Assembly (NCBI RefSeq): GCF_003254705.1 | Contig: NZ_QFYR01000004.1 | Span: 186,001-250,000, forward strand | From: Phenylobacterium deserti | Lineage (GTDB): Bacteria; Pseudomonadota; Alphaproteobacteria; Caulobacterales; Caulobacteraceae | Length of the DNA stretch: 64,000 bases | Direction of reading: 5' to 3' | The notes under the pieces: model-generated | Database searches by the model: none | What the model was told of the DNA's origin: nothing | The model's input: the letters and a program-made list of their open reading frames with translations, nothing else | Shown here: in pieces, positions 48,873-57,835 of the stretch | Layout: each line of letters starts with the position of its first letter | Numbering within the stretch: the stretch's first letter is position 1 | Made by a program: the position numbers and the translations under genes

Positions 48873-50426
48873 TCAGGCGTGCGGCCGGCGCAGGGCGGGC
48901 TTGCCCTCCCCCTCGCCGTCGGGCTGCGCCCCCAACAGCATAGCCGCCAGGTCCGGGCCGCTCTTGCCCTGATCGATGCCTTCCACGACCTGCTGAGCCA
49001 GGTTCTTGGCCCCGCCTTCGTGCGGCGCAAAGGCGAGCGGAAGCAGCAGACGGCGCGCATCCTTGGTCTTGCCTTCGATCAGCTGTTGCCGCGCCAGCAT
49101 CAGGCGGACTCCGCGATCGTGCGGTGCGGCACGGAACGCTGCGATCAGGCCGGTGACGGCGTTCGCGGTCGGGGCGGTGGGGAAACTCGTATAGAAATGG
49201 ATCAGCGGCTCCGGATGGGTGGAGTCGAGCCGGTTCGCCTGCAGGAAGAGGCGCCGCGCCTCCCGCCACAGGGGCGAATTGGGGTCGTTCGTGGCGATGG
49301 CCTGCGCCTGCCGGACCATGCCCTTGTAGATCATCGCTTCGGTGAGCGTCGGATCCGCCGCCAAGGCGCGGTCGGCGGCGGCTTCGGCCTCGGCCAGGTT
49401 GCCGGCGTCGAACTCCGCTTCCGCCAGCACGCGCTGGGCCATGGCGTCGTTCGGGAACCTGCCGGCGGCGCGGCGGGCGTCGGGGAGCAGCTTGCGCGCC
49501 TCATCCAGCGAAACTCCGCGGGTGGAGCGCATGCGCACCGGCATCGTGGCGTTCTCACCGGCTGTCAGCTCCCGGACCTTCACGTCGCTGGCCTTGACCG
49601 GTGGCAAGGTGAGTCGGCCAGCCGCCAGCTTGCCGGCGGCGTAGGCGCGCAGGTCACGATCCATCTGCCGAAGATCGCCGAACGCGGCCTGGGCCGCCTG
49701 CAGGGACGGCGTGCCGGTGTTCAGGCCGGTCAGATACTTGGCGAGCTGGCCGTCGCGCGCGGGCGTGAAGTTCAGATAATGGGTCAGCAACCAGCCGCGA
49801 CCATAGAGCTGCGACAGTTCCACCGTCGAGTACTTGCGCCCGGTCTGCACCATCTCCTCCACCGTCAGCGCGGTCGGCGCGAGGATCTCATAGGCGCGGA
49901 ACTGCGGCGGGCGACCGACCACCAGCGAGCCGTCGTCCTCGAACACGGTGGTGGCGCAGAACTCAGCGAAGCCCTCCACGTACCAGGACGGATAAGCGGC
50001 GCTGAAGTTCGAGAGCATGAAGTGGTGGGCGTACTCGTGCAGCAGGATCAGCTGGCCGCTCCAGCCGTTCTCGCCCTTCACCCTGGTCGGCCGCGGCACG
50101 AAGGCGATCGCGCCGCGCGCACGCGGCAAATAGAACCCGCCCACGGAGTCGCCGCCCTTGCCGTACATGGAGCGAATCGCCGCTTCCGAGGGCAGGACGA
50201 AGACGGTCAGCTTGCCGGACTTGGCCGGCGCCTCGTTCCGCATGTCGAGCATATGCCGCAGCATGCGGTCGTAGAGCTCGAGCTTCTCGGCATAGGCGAC
50301 AACCGCCTGCGGCGCTTCTTCCGAATAGACGATGAAGTGGTCGGTGGTGACCTCGCGCCAGTCGGCCAAGGCCTGGGCCGGCCAGCAGATCAGCCACGCA
50401 AGAACAAGCCGCCACGCCCAACGCAT
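48873..50426 (-). CDS. Secreted HExxH metallopeptidase with TPR repeats (DUF1570-like)
   Basis: 517 residues. Signal peptide MRWAWRLVLAWLICWPAQAL; N-terminal region DHFIVYSEEAPQAVVAYAEK; zinc site LLHEYAHHFMLSNF (HEYAH) and a downstream Glu in YVEGFAEFCATTVF, the gluzincin arrangement. The C-terminal half has TPR-like helical repeats (DAMAQRVLAEAEFDAGNLAE; AADRALAADPTLTEAMIYKG). Periplasmic peptidase, substrate unknown. Common in Caulobacteraceae as a 'hypothetical' gene. The SleB gene lies just upstream on the same strand. Confidence 0.85.
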   Translation of the reverse strand: MRWAWRLVLAWLICWPAQALADWREVTTDHFIVYSEEAPQAVVAYAEKLELYDRMLRHMLDMRNEAPAKSGKLTVFVLPSEAAIRSMYGKGGDSVGGFYLPRARGAIAFVPRPTRVKGENGWSGQLILLHEYAHHFMLSNFSAAYPSWYVEGFAEFCATTVFEDDGSLVVGRPPQFRAYEILAPTALTVEEMVQTGRKYSTVELSQLYGRGWLLTHYLNFTPARDGQLAKYLTGLNTGTPSLQAAQAAFGDLRQMDRDLRAYAAGKLAAGRLTLPPVKASDVKVRELTAGENATMPVRMRSTRGVSLDEARKLLPDARRAAGRFPNDAMAQRVLAEAEFDAGNLAEAEAAADRALAADPTLTEAMIYKGMVRQAQAIATNDPNSPLWREARRLFLQANRLDSTHPEPLIHFYTSFPTAPTANAVTGLIAAFRAAPHDRGVRLMLARQQLIEGKTKDARRLLLPLAFAPHEGGAKNLAQQVVEGIDQGKSGPDLAAMLLGAQPDGEGEGKPALRRPHA

Positions 50427-50506
50427 GCACCACCCCCAGTTGCTGTGGCGGAGCTTACCCGTTCCGGGAAATTGGCAAAGGTGGTTTGAGCGCGCAGCCG
50501 GCCGCG

Positions 50507-51679
50507 TCAGTGCGGCGGGGCGGCGGGGTCAGCTTCGGCCTTGGCGGGCGAGGCGGCGGGCGCAGCGTCCCCCTTCTCCATGGCGGCCAGGCTTTCGTTG
50601 ATCCGCTTGATCTCTTCCGGGGTCGGCTGGCGGCGGCTGGGCTGCAGCGTTCCCATGACCCGGGTGCGCTGGCCGTCTGGAGCGTTCGGATCGGCGACGG
50701 CGTAGGTCTTCACCTCGCCCGCCACGCTCAAGGTCACCTTCTTGCCGGCCGGCAGGCCCTGCGCTTCGGGCGCGAGAAGTCCGCCCTGGGTGCGCGCATC
50801 GAGCCCGGCCAGCAGCTGCGGCGTCAGATCCGCCTCGCGTCCCGTGTAGCGTCCAGTGAAGGCGGGCGGCTCGCCCCAGGGCCCGGTCCAGCGATAGAAG
50901 ATGTGCGCGCCCACCTGGGTCATCTTCACCAGGGTCGGCGCCCAGTAAGGGGCCACATAGGTGGCGTGGTAGTGGGTGGCCGGCCCCACCTCCTTGGCGA
51001 CGTAGCCGCCGAGCGCGCGGCGGGCCACGCTCATGGCGCGGTTCCAGAGAGCCGGCTCGGGCGCCCAGGCCAGCGAGCCGTCGCAGGTGAAGGTGAACTG
51101 GCAGCCGGTGGCGCGCAGCGAGCCCTGGTAGACCACGCCGCAGATCGACTTCGGATAGGCCGGATGGCGAACGCGGTTCAGCACGACCTGGGCCACCGCC
51201 TCCTGCCCCTTCAGGGGCTCGCGCGCGGCTTCGTAGTAGACGGCCTGAGCCAGGCACCTCAGCGCCCGGTCGCGATCTCCCGCCGCCGCCTTCAGCACGA
51301 ACGGGCGCATGGGCCGGATCGGCAGGGGCGCGAAGGGCTTGAGCGCATTGACCTCCACCGCGTCCGGTCCGTCCAGGTAGCCGAGGCCGATGTCGGGGAT
51401 CTCGCGCGTGTCGAAGGTCTCCCACCCTGTAGGCCGGCCCCAGAAGTCCTTGCGGCGCAGCCAGGGGTCGTGACGTTCCGCCAGCTGCCGCGCGGAAGGG
51501 TCCAGCTGGTTGGCGATCTGCTGCAGGGCCGCGTCGGAGATCCCGCCCGCCACCAGACGGCGCTCGCGCGAGGTGAGCTCCACGCCCTCTTCGCCCGCGC
51601 AACCGGCCAGCGCCAAGCCCGCGCCGGCCGCCGCCAGCGCCAGGTTCGCCGCCCGTCTTGTCGCGCACCGCAAGCGCAT
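50507..51679 (-). CDS. SleB-type cell-wall hydrolase, lipoprotein
   Basis: 390 residues. Lipoprotein signal ending LALAGC. The hydrolase_2/SleB domain is at about 135-250: RCLAQAVYYEAAREPLKGQE with the catalytic Glu, then VAQVVLNRVRHPAYPKSICG, QFTFTCDG and ATHYHATYVAPYWAPTLVKM. Cuts peptidoglycan glycan strands (lytic-transglycosylase-like). A Pro/Ala-rich disordered tail follows. Non-sporulating alphaproteobacteria use such proteins in envelope remodelling. Precedes the TPR metallopeptidase by 80 bp. Confidence 0.9.
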   Translation of the reverse strand: MRLRCATRRAANLALAAAGAGLALAGCAGEEGVELTSRERRLVAGGISDAALQQIANQLDPSARQLAERHDPWLRRKDFWGRPTGWETFDTREIPDIGLGYLDGPDAVEVNALKPFAPLPIRPMRPFVLKAAAGDRDRALRCLAQAVYYEAAREPLKGQEAVAQVVLNRVRHPAYPKSICGVVYQGSLRATGCQFTFTCDGSLAWAPEPALWNRAMSVARRALGGYVAKEVGPATHYHATYVAPYWAPTLVKMTQVGAHIFYRWTGPWGEPPAFTGRYTGREADLTPQLLAGLDARTQGGLLAPEAQGLPAGKKVTLSVAGEVKTYAVADPNAPDGQRTRVMGTLQPSRRQPTPEEIKRINESLAAMEKGDAAPAASPAKAEADPAAPPH

Positions 51680-51864
51680 CTGATCCCCTGACCGCGTCCA
51701 AGCTGACTGGCTGAAACAGCCCAGGTGGCGTTCGGCTCCCTACAAAGGCCGTCCGCCGCCACATATCGCCCGTTGCGATCCTCCGCCACCGCCCTCATGG
51801 TGCAGCCGGTCGCCCGTTGCGGCCGGGGCTTGTTCAGCCCGCAGTCCGAGGAAAGCGCGCCCTC

Positions 51865-54222
51865 ATGTTGCCCCTGCGGCTGATCGCACGCCGTTCCCCG
51901 CCTCTTGGCAGCGCCGTGGCCGTCAGCCTGGGCTCCCTGGCCGTAGCGGTGCTGGTGCGGATGATCCTGCTGGGGCCGGAACATGGCTTCGGCCCCTCGG
52001 TCACCTTTCTGCCGGCGTTCATCGTCGCCACCCTGTACGGCGGCGGCCGCTGGGGCCTGGCGTCCCTGCTGTTCGCCCTTTTGCTGAACTTCCTCTCGCC
52101 CTCGCGTCTGGTCGACGGCCGCGACGCCATGGCCATGACGGTGATGTTCGCCCTCTCCGCCATCATCGCAATCTGGGTCACCTCGGCCTTCCGCAACGCC
52201 CTGGTGCGGCTGGAGGAAGCGCGGGTGGATCAGGAGTCCACCCAGGCCGAGCTCGCCGCCACCGAGCAGCGGCTCACGCTCGCCCAGGACGTCGGCGGCG
52301 TGGGGCTGTGGGACTGGGATTTCGCCAGCAACGTCCGGCGCTGGTCGACGGTGGTCTACCGCAACTTCGGCATCCCGCCGGGCGATCCGCCAGGTCTGGA
52401 CACCCTGCTGGCCGCCATCCATCCGGACGATCGCGAAAGTTTCTACCGGGCGCAGGAGAACGCCCGCACGCAAGGCCATCTCGAGCCCGTGGAGTACCGG
52501 GTCGTGCACCCGGATGGCTCGACCCGCTGGCTGCTGACCCGCGGCGAGGTGCTGCGTGACGGCGCCGGCAAGCCCGTGCGGGCCCTGGGCGTCAACATCG
52601 ACGTCACCGAGCGCCGCCTCGCCTTCGAGCAAATGCTGCAGTCGGAAGCGCGCTTTCGGGTGCTGGCGGACAGCGCCCCGATCCTAATGTGGGTGTCGCG
52701 GACCGACGGGCGGCGGGAGTTCGCCAATCGCGCCTATGTCGATTTCCTGCGGGTCGACTACGAGGCCGCGATCGCCTTCGACTGGCGCACGGTTCTGCAT
52801 CCGGACGACCTGGACCGCGTGCTGCGTGAACAGCTCGCCGGGGAGACGTCCCGCAAGCCGTTCACACTGGAAGCGCGCTATCGGCGGTGGGACGGGCAGT
52901 TCCGCTGGGTCCGCTCGGTATCCCAGCCGCGCTACAGCCCGACGGGCGAGTTCGAAGGCTTCATCGGGGTCGGGTTCGACGTCAGCGACGCCAAGCGGGC
53001 CGAGGCCGACCTGCTGCGCATCAACGACCTGCTGGCCGAGCGGGTGGAGGCGGCGCTGTCCGAGCGCGACCAGGCCGAAGCCGCCCTGCGCCGCGCCCAG
53101 AAGCTGGAAGCCGTGGGCCAGCTCACCGGCGGGGTGGCGCACGACTTCAACAACCTGCTGACCGTGATCATCGGCGCCCTGGATCTGATCCAGCGGAACC
53201 CCGGCGACAGCGCCCGGGCCGAGCGCATGATCGAGGCGGCCCTTTCGGCCGCCCGGCGCGGCGAGCGGCTGACTCAGCAGCTGCTGGCCTTTTCGCGCCG
53301 CCAGGCCCTCCGGCCGGAGTTCGTGCGGATCGACGAGCTGCTGGCGGAAAGCGAGCCTTTGCTGCGCCGCGCCGTAGGCGAGGCGGTCAGCTTCGTGGTG
53401 GAGCCCGCAGCTCCCGGCGCTGCCGCTCACGTCGATCCCAGCCAGTTCGAAGCGGCGATCATGAACCTGGTGGTCAACGCGCGCGACGCGACCCCGGCCG
53501 GCGGGACGATCCGCCTGGAAAGCGTCCGCTGCGCCATCCGACAGGGCGAGCTGGAGGACGTCGCGGGCGGGGATTACGTCTGCGTGCTGGTCCACGACAC
53601 TGGACAGGGCATGGACGCCGACACGGTCGGCCGGGTGTTCGAGCCCTTCTTCACCACCAAGGAGCCGGGCCGTGGGACGGGCCTTGGCCTGTCCCAGGTG
53701 TACGGCTTCGCGCGCCAGAGCGGCGGCGGGGTGATGATCGACAGCGCGCCCGGGCGCGGCACGACGGTCCGGATCTACCTGCCGCTGGCCCAAGCGGACG
53801 TGGCGGCGCCAGACGCTGCGGCCGCGCTCGAGGCGCCCGCCAGATCAGCGCCTCGGCTGCAGGTGCTGCTGGTGGAGGACGACGGCGCCGTCGGCGACAT
53901 GGTCGAGGCCATGCTGCTCGACCTCGGCCATGCGGTGCTGCGCGCCGACGGACCGGCCGCTGCGCTGCAGATCCTGAGCGAGCCTGCCCGGCGGATCGAT
54001 CTGCTGCTCACCGACCTGATCATGCCGGGTGACCGGACCGGCGTGGACCTGGCGCATGCGGCCGTGCAGCTACGTCCTGGCCTGCCGGTCATCCTGTCAT
54101 CCGGCTATACCGGCGAGGCGCTGAATCCGGCGGTGGACGCGCCCTGGCCTCTGCTGCGCAAGCCCTACGCCGCCGCCGAGCTGGCTCGCCTGATCGGAGA
54201 GGTGACGCCGCGAACCCGGTGA
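51865..54222 (+). CDS. Membrane hybrid histidine kinase (PAS-PAS-HisKA-HATPase-receiver)
   Basis: 785 residues from ATG 51865; an in-frame ATG 48 bp upstream is possible. Order: membrane region with four helices resembling DUF4118 (about 10-115), two PAS domains with PAC motifs (about 150-265 and 270-390: YRVVHPDGSTRWLLTRG, YRRWDGQFRWVRSVSQP), HisKA with the phospho-His in GQLTGGVAHDFNNLLTV, HATPase (NLVVNARDATPAGGTIRLES, GQGMDADTVGRVFEPFF, GLGLSQVYGF) and receiver (LLVEDDGAVGDM, LLLTDLIMPGDRTG). The His box is of the CckA/NtrB-like 'GGxAHDFNN' type. Cognate partner unknown. Confidence 0.92.
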   Translation: MLPLRLIARRSPPLGSAVAVSLGSLAVAVLVRMILLGPEHGFGPSVTFLPAFIVATLYGGGRWGLASLLFALLLNFLSPSRLVDGRDAMAMTVMFALSAIIAIWVTSAFRNALVRLEEARVDQESTQAELAATEQRLTLAQDVGGVGLWDWDFASNVRRWSTVVYRNFGIPPGDPPGLDTLLAAIHPDDRESFYRAQENARTQGHLEPVEYRVVHPDGSTRWLLTRGEVLRDGAGKPVRALGVNIDVTERRLAFEQMLQSEARFRVLADSAPILMWVSRTDGRREFANRAYVDFLRVDYEAAIAFDWRTVLHPDDLDRVLREQLAGETSRKPFTLEARYRRWDGQFRWVRSVSQPRYSPTGEFEGFIGVGFDVSDAKRAEADLLRINDLLAERVEAALSERDQAEAALRRAQKLEAVGQLTGGVAHDFNNLLTVIIGALDLIQRNPGDSARAERMIEAALSAARRGERLTQQLLAFSRRQALRPEFVRIDELLAESEPLLRRAVGEAVSFVVEPAAPGAAAHVDPSQFEAAIMNLVVNARDATPAGGTIRLESVRCAIRQGELEDVAGGDYVCVLVHDTGQGMDADTVGRVFEPFFTTKEPGRGTGLGLSQVYGFARQSGGGVMIDSAPGRGTTVRIYLPLAQADVAAPDAAAALEAPARSAPRLQVLLVEDDGAVGDMVEAMLLDLGHAVLRADGPAAALQILSEPARRIDLLLTDLIMPGDRTGVDLAHAAVQLRPGLPVILSSGYTGEALNPAVDAPWPLLRKPYAAAELARLIGEVTPRTR

Positions 54223-54247
54223 GCTCGACCAGAGTAGGCGAAAGTCC

Positions 54248-54275
54248 TTGCGCCTCCGCTGAACGGCGCTATATG
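54248..54275 (+). promoter_or_regulatory. Candidate nadA promoter
   Basis: TTGCGC at 54248-54253, 14-nt spacer, GCTATATG at 54268-54275. This fits the Caulobacter housekeeping arrangement (TTGACG, 10-14 nt, GCTANAWC) and places the start of transcription just before operator 1. Pattern-based. Confidence 0.55.
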
Positions 54276-54289
54276 TCATTGGTCCGTTA

Positions 54290-54304
54290 TGCTCGAAATG
54301 AGCA
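54290..54304. promoter_or_regulatory. nad operator 1 (TGCTC-N5-GAGCA)
   Basis: TGCTC GAAAT GAGCA, a perfect inverted repeat directly downstream of the candidate nadA promoter. It shares both arms and spacing with operator 2 at 54357. Probable site for an NAD-biosynthesis repressor such as NadQ; the protein assignment is inference. Confidence 0.8.
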
Positions 54305-54313
54305 AAAGGGATG

Positions 54314-54344
54314 CGCCGAGGGTCCGAACTCCGGCGTCTTTTTT
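54314..54344 (+). terminator. Terminator-like hairpin in the nadA leader
   Basis: CGCCGAG (54314-54320) pairs with CTCCGGCG through five GC pairs plus two more across a bulge, followed by TCTTTTTT. It lies between the two nad operators and 40 bp before the nadA start, so it could attenuate nadABC transcription or stop read-through from the kinase gene. Confidence 0.5.
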
Positions 54345-54356
54345 GGGCCAGAGAAA

Positions 54357-54371
54357 TGCTCAATTTGAGCA
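54357..54371. promoter_or_regulatory. nad operator 2 (TGCTC-N5-GAGCA)
   Basis: TGCTC AATTT GAGCA, flanked by A and T to make the longer palindrome ATGCTC-N5-GAGCAT. It lies right before the nadA Shine-Dalgarno AAGGAGG, 67 bp downstream of operator 1. Confidence 0.8.
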
Positions 54372-54384
54372 TAAGGAGGGTTCC

Positions 54385-55470
54385 ATGGCCGCCGACGGGT
54401 TCCAGTTCGACTTCACGCCTGAGATCGAAGCCGCCACCGCTCCTGCATGGGAGAAGGTGAAGGGCCACGTCACCCCCATGGAATGGCGCCTCCACGCGCC
54501 GCTGATCGCCGAGATCAACCGCCTGAAGCGGGCGAAGAACGCGGTGATCCTCGCCCACAACTACATGACGCCCGAGATCTTCCACGGCGTCGGCGATTTC
54601 GTGGGCGATAGCCTGGCGCTGGCTAAGGAAGCGGCGCGCTGCGACGCCGAGGTGATCGTCCAGGCGGGCGTTCACTTCATGGCCGAGACCTCAAAGGTCC
54701 TGAGCCCCGAGAAGAAGATCCTGATCCCGGACCTCGACGCGGGCTGCTCCCTGGCCTCCTCGATCACCGGCGCGGACGTGCGCCTGATCAAGCAGCGCTA
54801 CCCGGGCCTGCCGGTGGTCACCTACGTCAACACCACGGCCGACGTGAAGGCCGAGACCGACATCTGCTGCACCAGCGCCAACGCTGTGCAGGTGGTGGAG
54901 GAAGCCGCTCGCATGTGGGGCGTCGACCGGGTGATCCTGATTCCCGACGAGTTCCTGGCCCGCAACGTGGCGCGCCAGACGCACGTCGGCATCATCGCCT
55001 GGAAAGGCCGCTGCGAGGTGCACGAGCGCTTCACGGCCGAGGACATCCTGGAGATCAAGGCCGCCTATCCGGGGGCTGAGGTCCTGGCGCACCCCGAGTG
55101 CCCGGCCGAGGTGCTGGAGGTCTCCGACTTCGCCGGCTCGACGGCGGCCATGAACGACTACGTCATCAGCAAGCGGCCCAAGCAGGTGGTGCTGATCACC
55201 GAATGCTCGATGGCCGACAACGTGGCCGCCGATGCGGTCGGCACGGAGTTCGTGCGCCCCTGCAACCTGTGCCCGCACATGAAGCGGATCAGCCTGCAGA
55301 ACATCTACGAAGCCCTGCTCTATGACCGCTACGAGGTCACCGTCGATCCGGCCGTCGCCGAGCGAGCCCGCCTGGCCGTTCAGCGCATGGTGGACCTGCC
55401 GCCGCCGGCCCAGCCCGCCCGCTACGACCTCATCAAGGCCCGCCACCACGTGGCGGTGGAGCTGATCTGA
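54385..55470 (+). CDS. nadA: Quinolinate synthase
   Basis: 361 residues. Condenses iminoaspartate with dihydroxyacetone phosphate to quinolinate using a [4Fe-4S] cluster. Cluster Cys are visible in [22 protein letters not shown] and [12 protein letters not shown]; other motifs include [11 protein letters not shown] and [11 protein letters not shown]. Start at 54385 ([10 protein letters not shown]) after AAGGAGG; the open frame extends upstream through both operators but is unlikely to be translated. First gene of nadABC; its stop overlaps the nadB start (TGATG). Confidence 0.97.
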   Translation: MAADGFQFDFTPEIEAATAPAWEKVKGHVTPMEWRLHAPLIAEINRLKRAKNAVILAHNYMTPEIFHGVGDFVGDSLALAKEAARCDAEVIVQAGVHFMAETSKVLSPEKKILIPDLDAGCSLASSITGADVRLIKQRYPGLPVVTYVNTTADVKAETDICCTSANAVQVVEEAARMWGVDRVILIPDEFLARNVARQTHVGIIAWKGRCEVHERFTAEDILEIKAAYPGAEVLAHPECPAEVLEVSDFAGSTAAMNDYVISKRPKQVVLITECSMADNVAADAVGTEFVRPCNLCPHMKRISLQNIYEALLYDRYEVTVDPAVAERARLAVQRMVDLPPPAQPARYDLIKARHHVAVELI

Positions 55471-56993
55471 TGAAGCTCGAAACCCACGACGGCGTGATCG
55501 TCGTGGGCGCGGGCCTCGCCGGCTTGTCCGCGGCCCTGGCGGCCGCTCCGGCCAAGGTCCTGCTGCTCGCGACCGCGCCGCTGAACCACGGCTGCTCGTC
55601 CGCCTGGGCGCAAGGCGGCATGGCCGCCGCCCTGTCGGAGGGCGACGATCCCGCGCTCCACGCCGCCGACACGCTGGCGGCTGGCGCAGGGCTGGTGGAC
55701 GCCGAGATGGCGCGCCTGCTGGCTGAGGAAGGCCCGGACGCGGTTCGCGCGCTCGCCGCCCTTGGCGCGCCGTTCGACCGCACCGAAACGGGCGCCTTCG
55801 CCCAAAGCCTGGAAGCCGCGCACTCGCGGGCGCGCGTCGCCCGGGTAAAGGGCGACCAAGCGGGCCGCGCCATCATGGAGGCGGTCACCGCCGCCGCCCT
55901 GGCCGCGCCGCACATCAAGGTCCGCACGCCGGTCGCCCTGCGCGGTCTCGTGCAAGACGCCGACGGCGCGGTTCGGGGCGTGGTGGCGGAACAGGACGGC
56001 AAGCTCGTCCAGATCCAGGCCCGTGCGGTGATCCTGGCCACCGGCGGAATCGGTGGCCTCTATGCCGTCACCACCACGCCTGCTGAGCTGACCGGCGACG
56101 GCCTCGGCCTGGCCGCCATGGCCGGCGCGGTGATCGGCGATCCCGAGTTCGTTCAGTTCCACCCGACGGCGATCGACATCGGCCGCGACCCAGCCCCGCT
56201 GGCTACCGAAGCCCTTCGCGGCGAAGGCGCGGTGCTGGTGAACGGATCGGGCGAGCGTTTCATGGCCCGCTACCATCCGGCCGCGGAACTGGCGCCGCGC
56301 GACGTGGTCGCCCGCGCCATCCACGCCGAAAGGGCAGCCGGGCGCGGCGCCTTCCTGGACGCCCGCGAGGCGGTGGGCGAACACTTCCCGCACGAGTTCC
56401 CGGCCGTGTTCGCCGCCTGCCTCTCGGCCGGCATCGATCCTCGCGTGCAGCCGATCCCCGTGGCGCCAGCCTGCCACTACCACATGGGCGGCATCGTCAC
56501 GGACACCGACGGACGCACCAGCCTGCCCGGCCTTCTGGCCGCCGGCGAGTGCGCCAGCACCGGCGTCCACGGGGCCAACCGCCTGGCTTCGAACTCCCTG
56601 CTGGAGGCGGCGGTGTTCGGCGCCCGGGCCGGACGCGCGGCTCGCGATGCAGAGCCGCTCACGGGTGAGATCCAGCCGGCGCAGGCCGCGCCGGTCCTGC
56701 CGCAGGCCGCGCTCCAGTCCCTGCGCCAAGCCATGAGCCGGGAGGCCGGCGTGGTCCGCGACGCCCATGGCCTGCATCGCCTGCTGGACCTCATCGAGGC
56801 GTTGGAAGCCGAACACGGCCAAGCCCCCGCCCTGGTCGCTGCGCGCCTGGTGGCCGCCTGCGCCCTCGCTCGCACCGAAAGCCGCGGCGGTCACTTCCGC
56901 AGCGACGCCACGGCTGAAGCCGAGCCGCGCCGCACCTTTGTCACTCTCGAGCAGCTGGCGGTTTCAACCGCCCTGCGGATCGCCGCCGAATGA
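55470..56993 (+). CDS. nadB: L-aspartate oxidase
   Basis: 507 residues. Oxidises aspartate to iminoaspartate for NadA. FAD site VIVVGAGLAGLSAALAA, succinate-dehydrogenase-like motifs HGCSSAWAQGGMAAAL and EFVQFHPTAIDI, the substrate-site Arg/His region HYHMGGIVTDTDGRTSLPGL and GVHGANRLASNSLLEAAVFG. The C-terminal helical domain is full length. Overlaps nadA at its start and nadC at its end (ATGA), so the three enzymes are coupled. Confidence 0.97.
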   Translation: MKLETHDGVIVVGAGLAGLSAALAAAPAKVLLLATAPLNHGCSSAWAQGGMAAALSEGDDPALHAADTLAAGAGLVDAEMARLLAEEGPDAVRALAALGAPFDRTETGAFAQSLEAAHSRARVARVKGDQAGRAIMEAVTAAALAAPHIKVRTPVALRGLVQDADGAVRGVVAEQDGKLVQIQARAVILATGGIGGLYAVTTTPAELTGDGLGLAAMAGAVIGDPEFVQFHPTAIDIGRDPAPLATEALRGEGAVLVNGSGERFMARYHPAAELAPRDVVARAIHAERAAGRGAFLDAREAVGEHFPHEFPAVFAACLSAGIDPRVQPIPVAPACHYHMGGIVTDTDGRTSLPGLLAAGECASTGVHGANRLASNSLLEAAVFGARAGRAARDAEPLTGEIQPAQAAPVLPQAALQSLRQAMSREAGVVRDAHGLHRLLDLIEALEAEHGQAPALVAARLVAACALARTESRGGHFRSDATAEAEPRRTFVTLEQLAVSTALRIAAE

Positions 56994-57835
56994 TCGAACC
57001 GCTTCCCGACGTCCTGATCCGGCCCATCGTCCAGGCCGCCCTGGCCGAGGACCTGGGCCGCGCCGGCGATGTCACCGCCCAGGCCTGCATCCCCGCCGAC
57101 GCCCGGCTGACCGCAGACTTCGTGGTGCGCAAGCCGGGGACCATCTCCGGCATGGCCTGCGCCCGCCTCGCCTTCCACGAGCTCGACCCAACGGCCGAAT
57201 TCATCGAGGAGGTCCGTGACGGCGACCACGTCGAGGCCGGAGCGGTCCTGGCCCGCGTCAGCGGCAACGCGCGCGCCGTGCTGTCGGCCGAGCGCACTGC
57301 CCTGAACCTGCTGGGCCGCCTTTCTGGCATCGCCACCCTGACACGCGCTTATGTCGCCGCCGTCGAGCACACGGGCGCCCGCATCGTCGACACCCGCAAG
57401 ACCACGCCTGGCCTGCGCGCGCTGGAAAAGTACGCGGTCCGCTGCGGCGGCGCCGTGAACCACCGCTTCGGTTTGGATGACGCCATCCTGATCAAGGACA
57501 ACCACGTGGCCGCCTGCGGCTCGGTGGCCGAGGCCGTGCGCCGCGCCAAAGCCGCCGCCGGCCACCTGATGAAGGTCGAGGTGGAGGTGGACCGGCTGGA
57601 CCAGCTGGACGAAGCCCTGCCCGAAAAGCCCGACGCCATCATGCTGGACAATTTCAGTCTGGATGACCTGCGCGAGGCGGTGCGCCGGGCCTCCGGCAAG
57701 GTGGTGCTGGAAGCCTCAGGCGGGGTGAACCTTCAGACCGTGGCCGCCATCGCAGAGACCGGGGTGGGCGTGATCAGCGTCGGCGCCCTCACCCACTCTG
57801 TGGGCGTGCTCGACATCGGCCTGGACGCCGCCTAG
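56990..57835 (+). CDS. nadC: Nicotinate-nucleotide pyrophosphorylase (carboxylating)
   Basis: 281 residues. Turns quinolinate and PRPP into nicotinate mononucleotide, CO2 and PPi. Motifs: ALAEDLGRAGDVTAQACI, ERTALNLLGRLSGIATLT, VDTRKTTPGLRALEKYAVRC and GGAVNHRFGLDDAILIKDNH. Last gene of nadABC. The 3' end overlaps the convergent FAD monooxygenase by 4 bp. Confidence 0.97.
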   Translation: MIEPLPDVLIRPIVQAALAEDLGRAGDVTAQACIPADARLTADFVVRKPGTISGMACARLAFHELDPTAEFIEEVRDGDHVEAGAVLARVSGNARAVLSAERTALNLLGRLSGIATLTRAYVAAVEHTGARIVDTRKTTPGLRALEKYAVRCGGAVNHRFGLDDAILIKDNHVAACGSVAEAVRRAKAAAGHLMKVEVEVDRLDQLDEALPEKPDAIMLDNFSLDDLREAVRRASGKVVLEASGGVNLQTVAAIAETGVGVISVGALTHSVGVLDIGLDAA

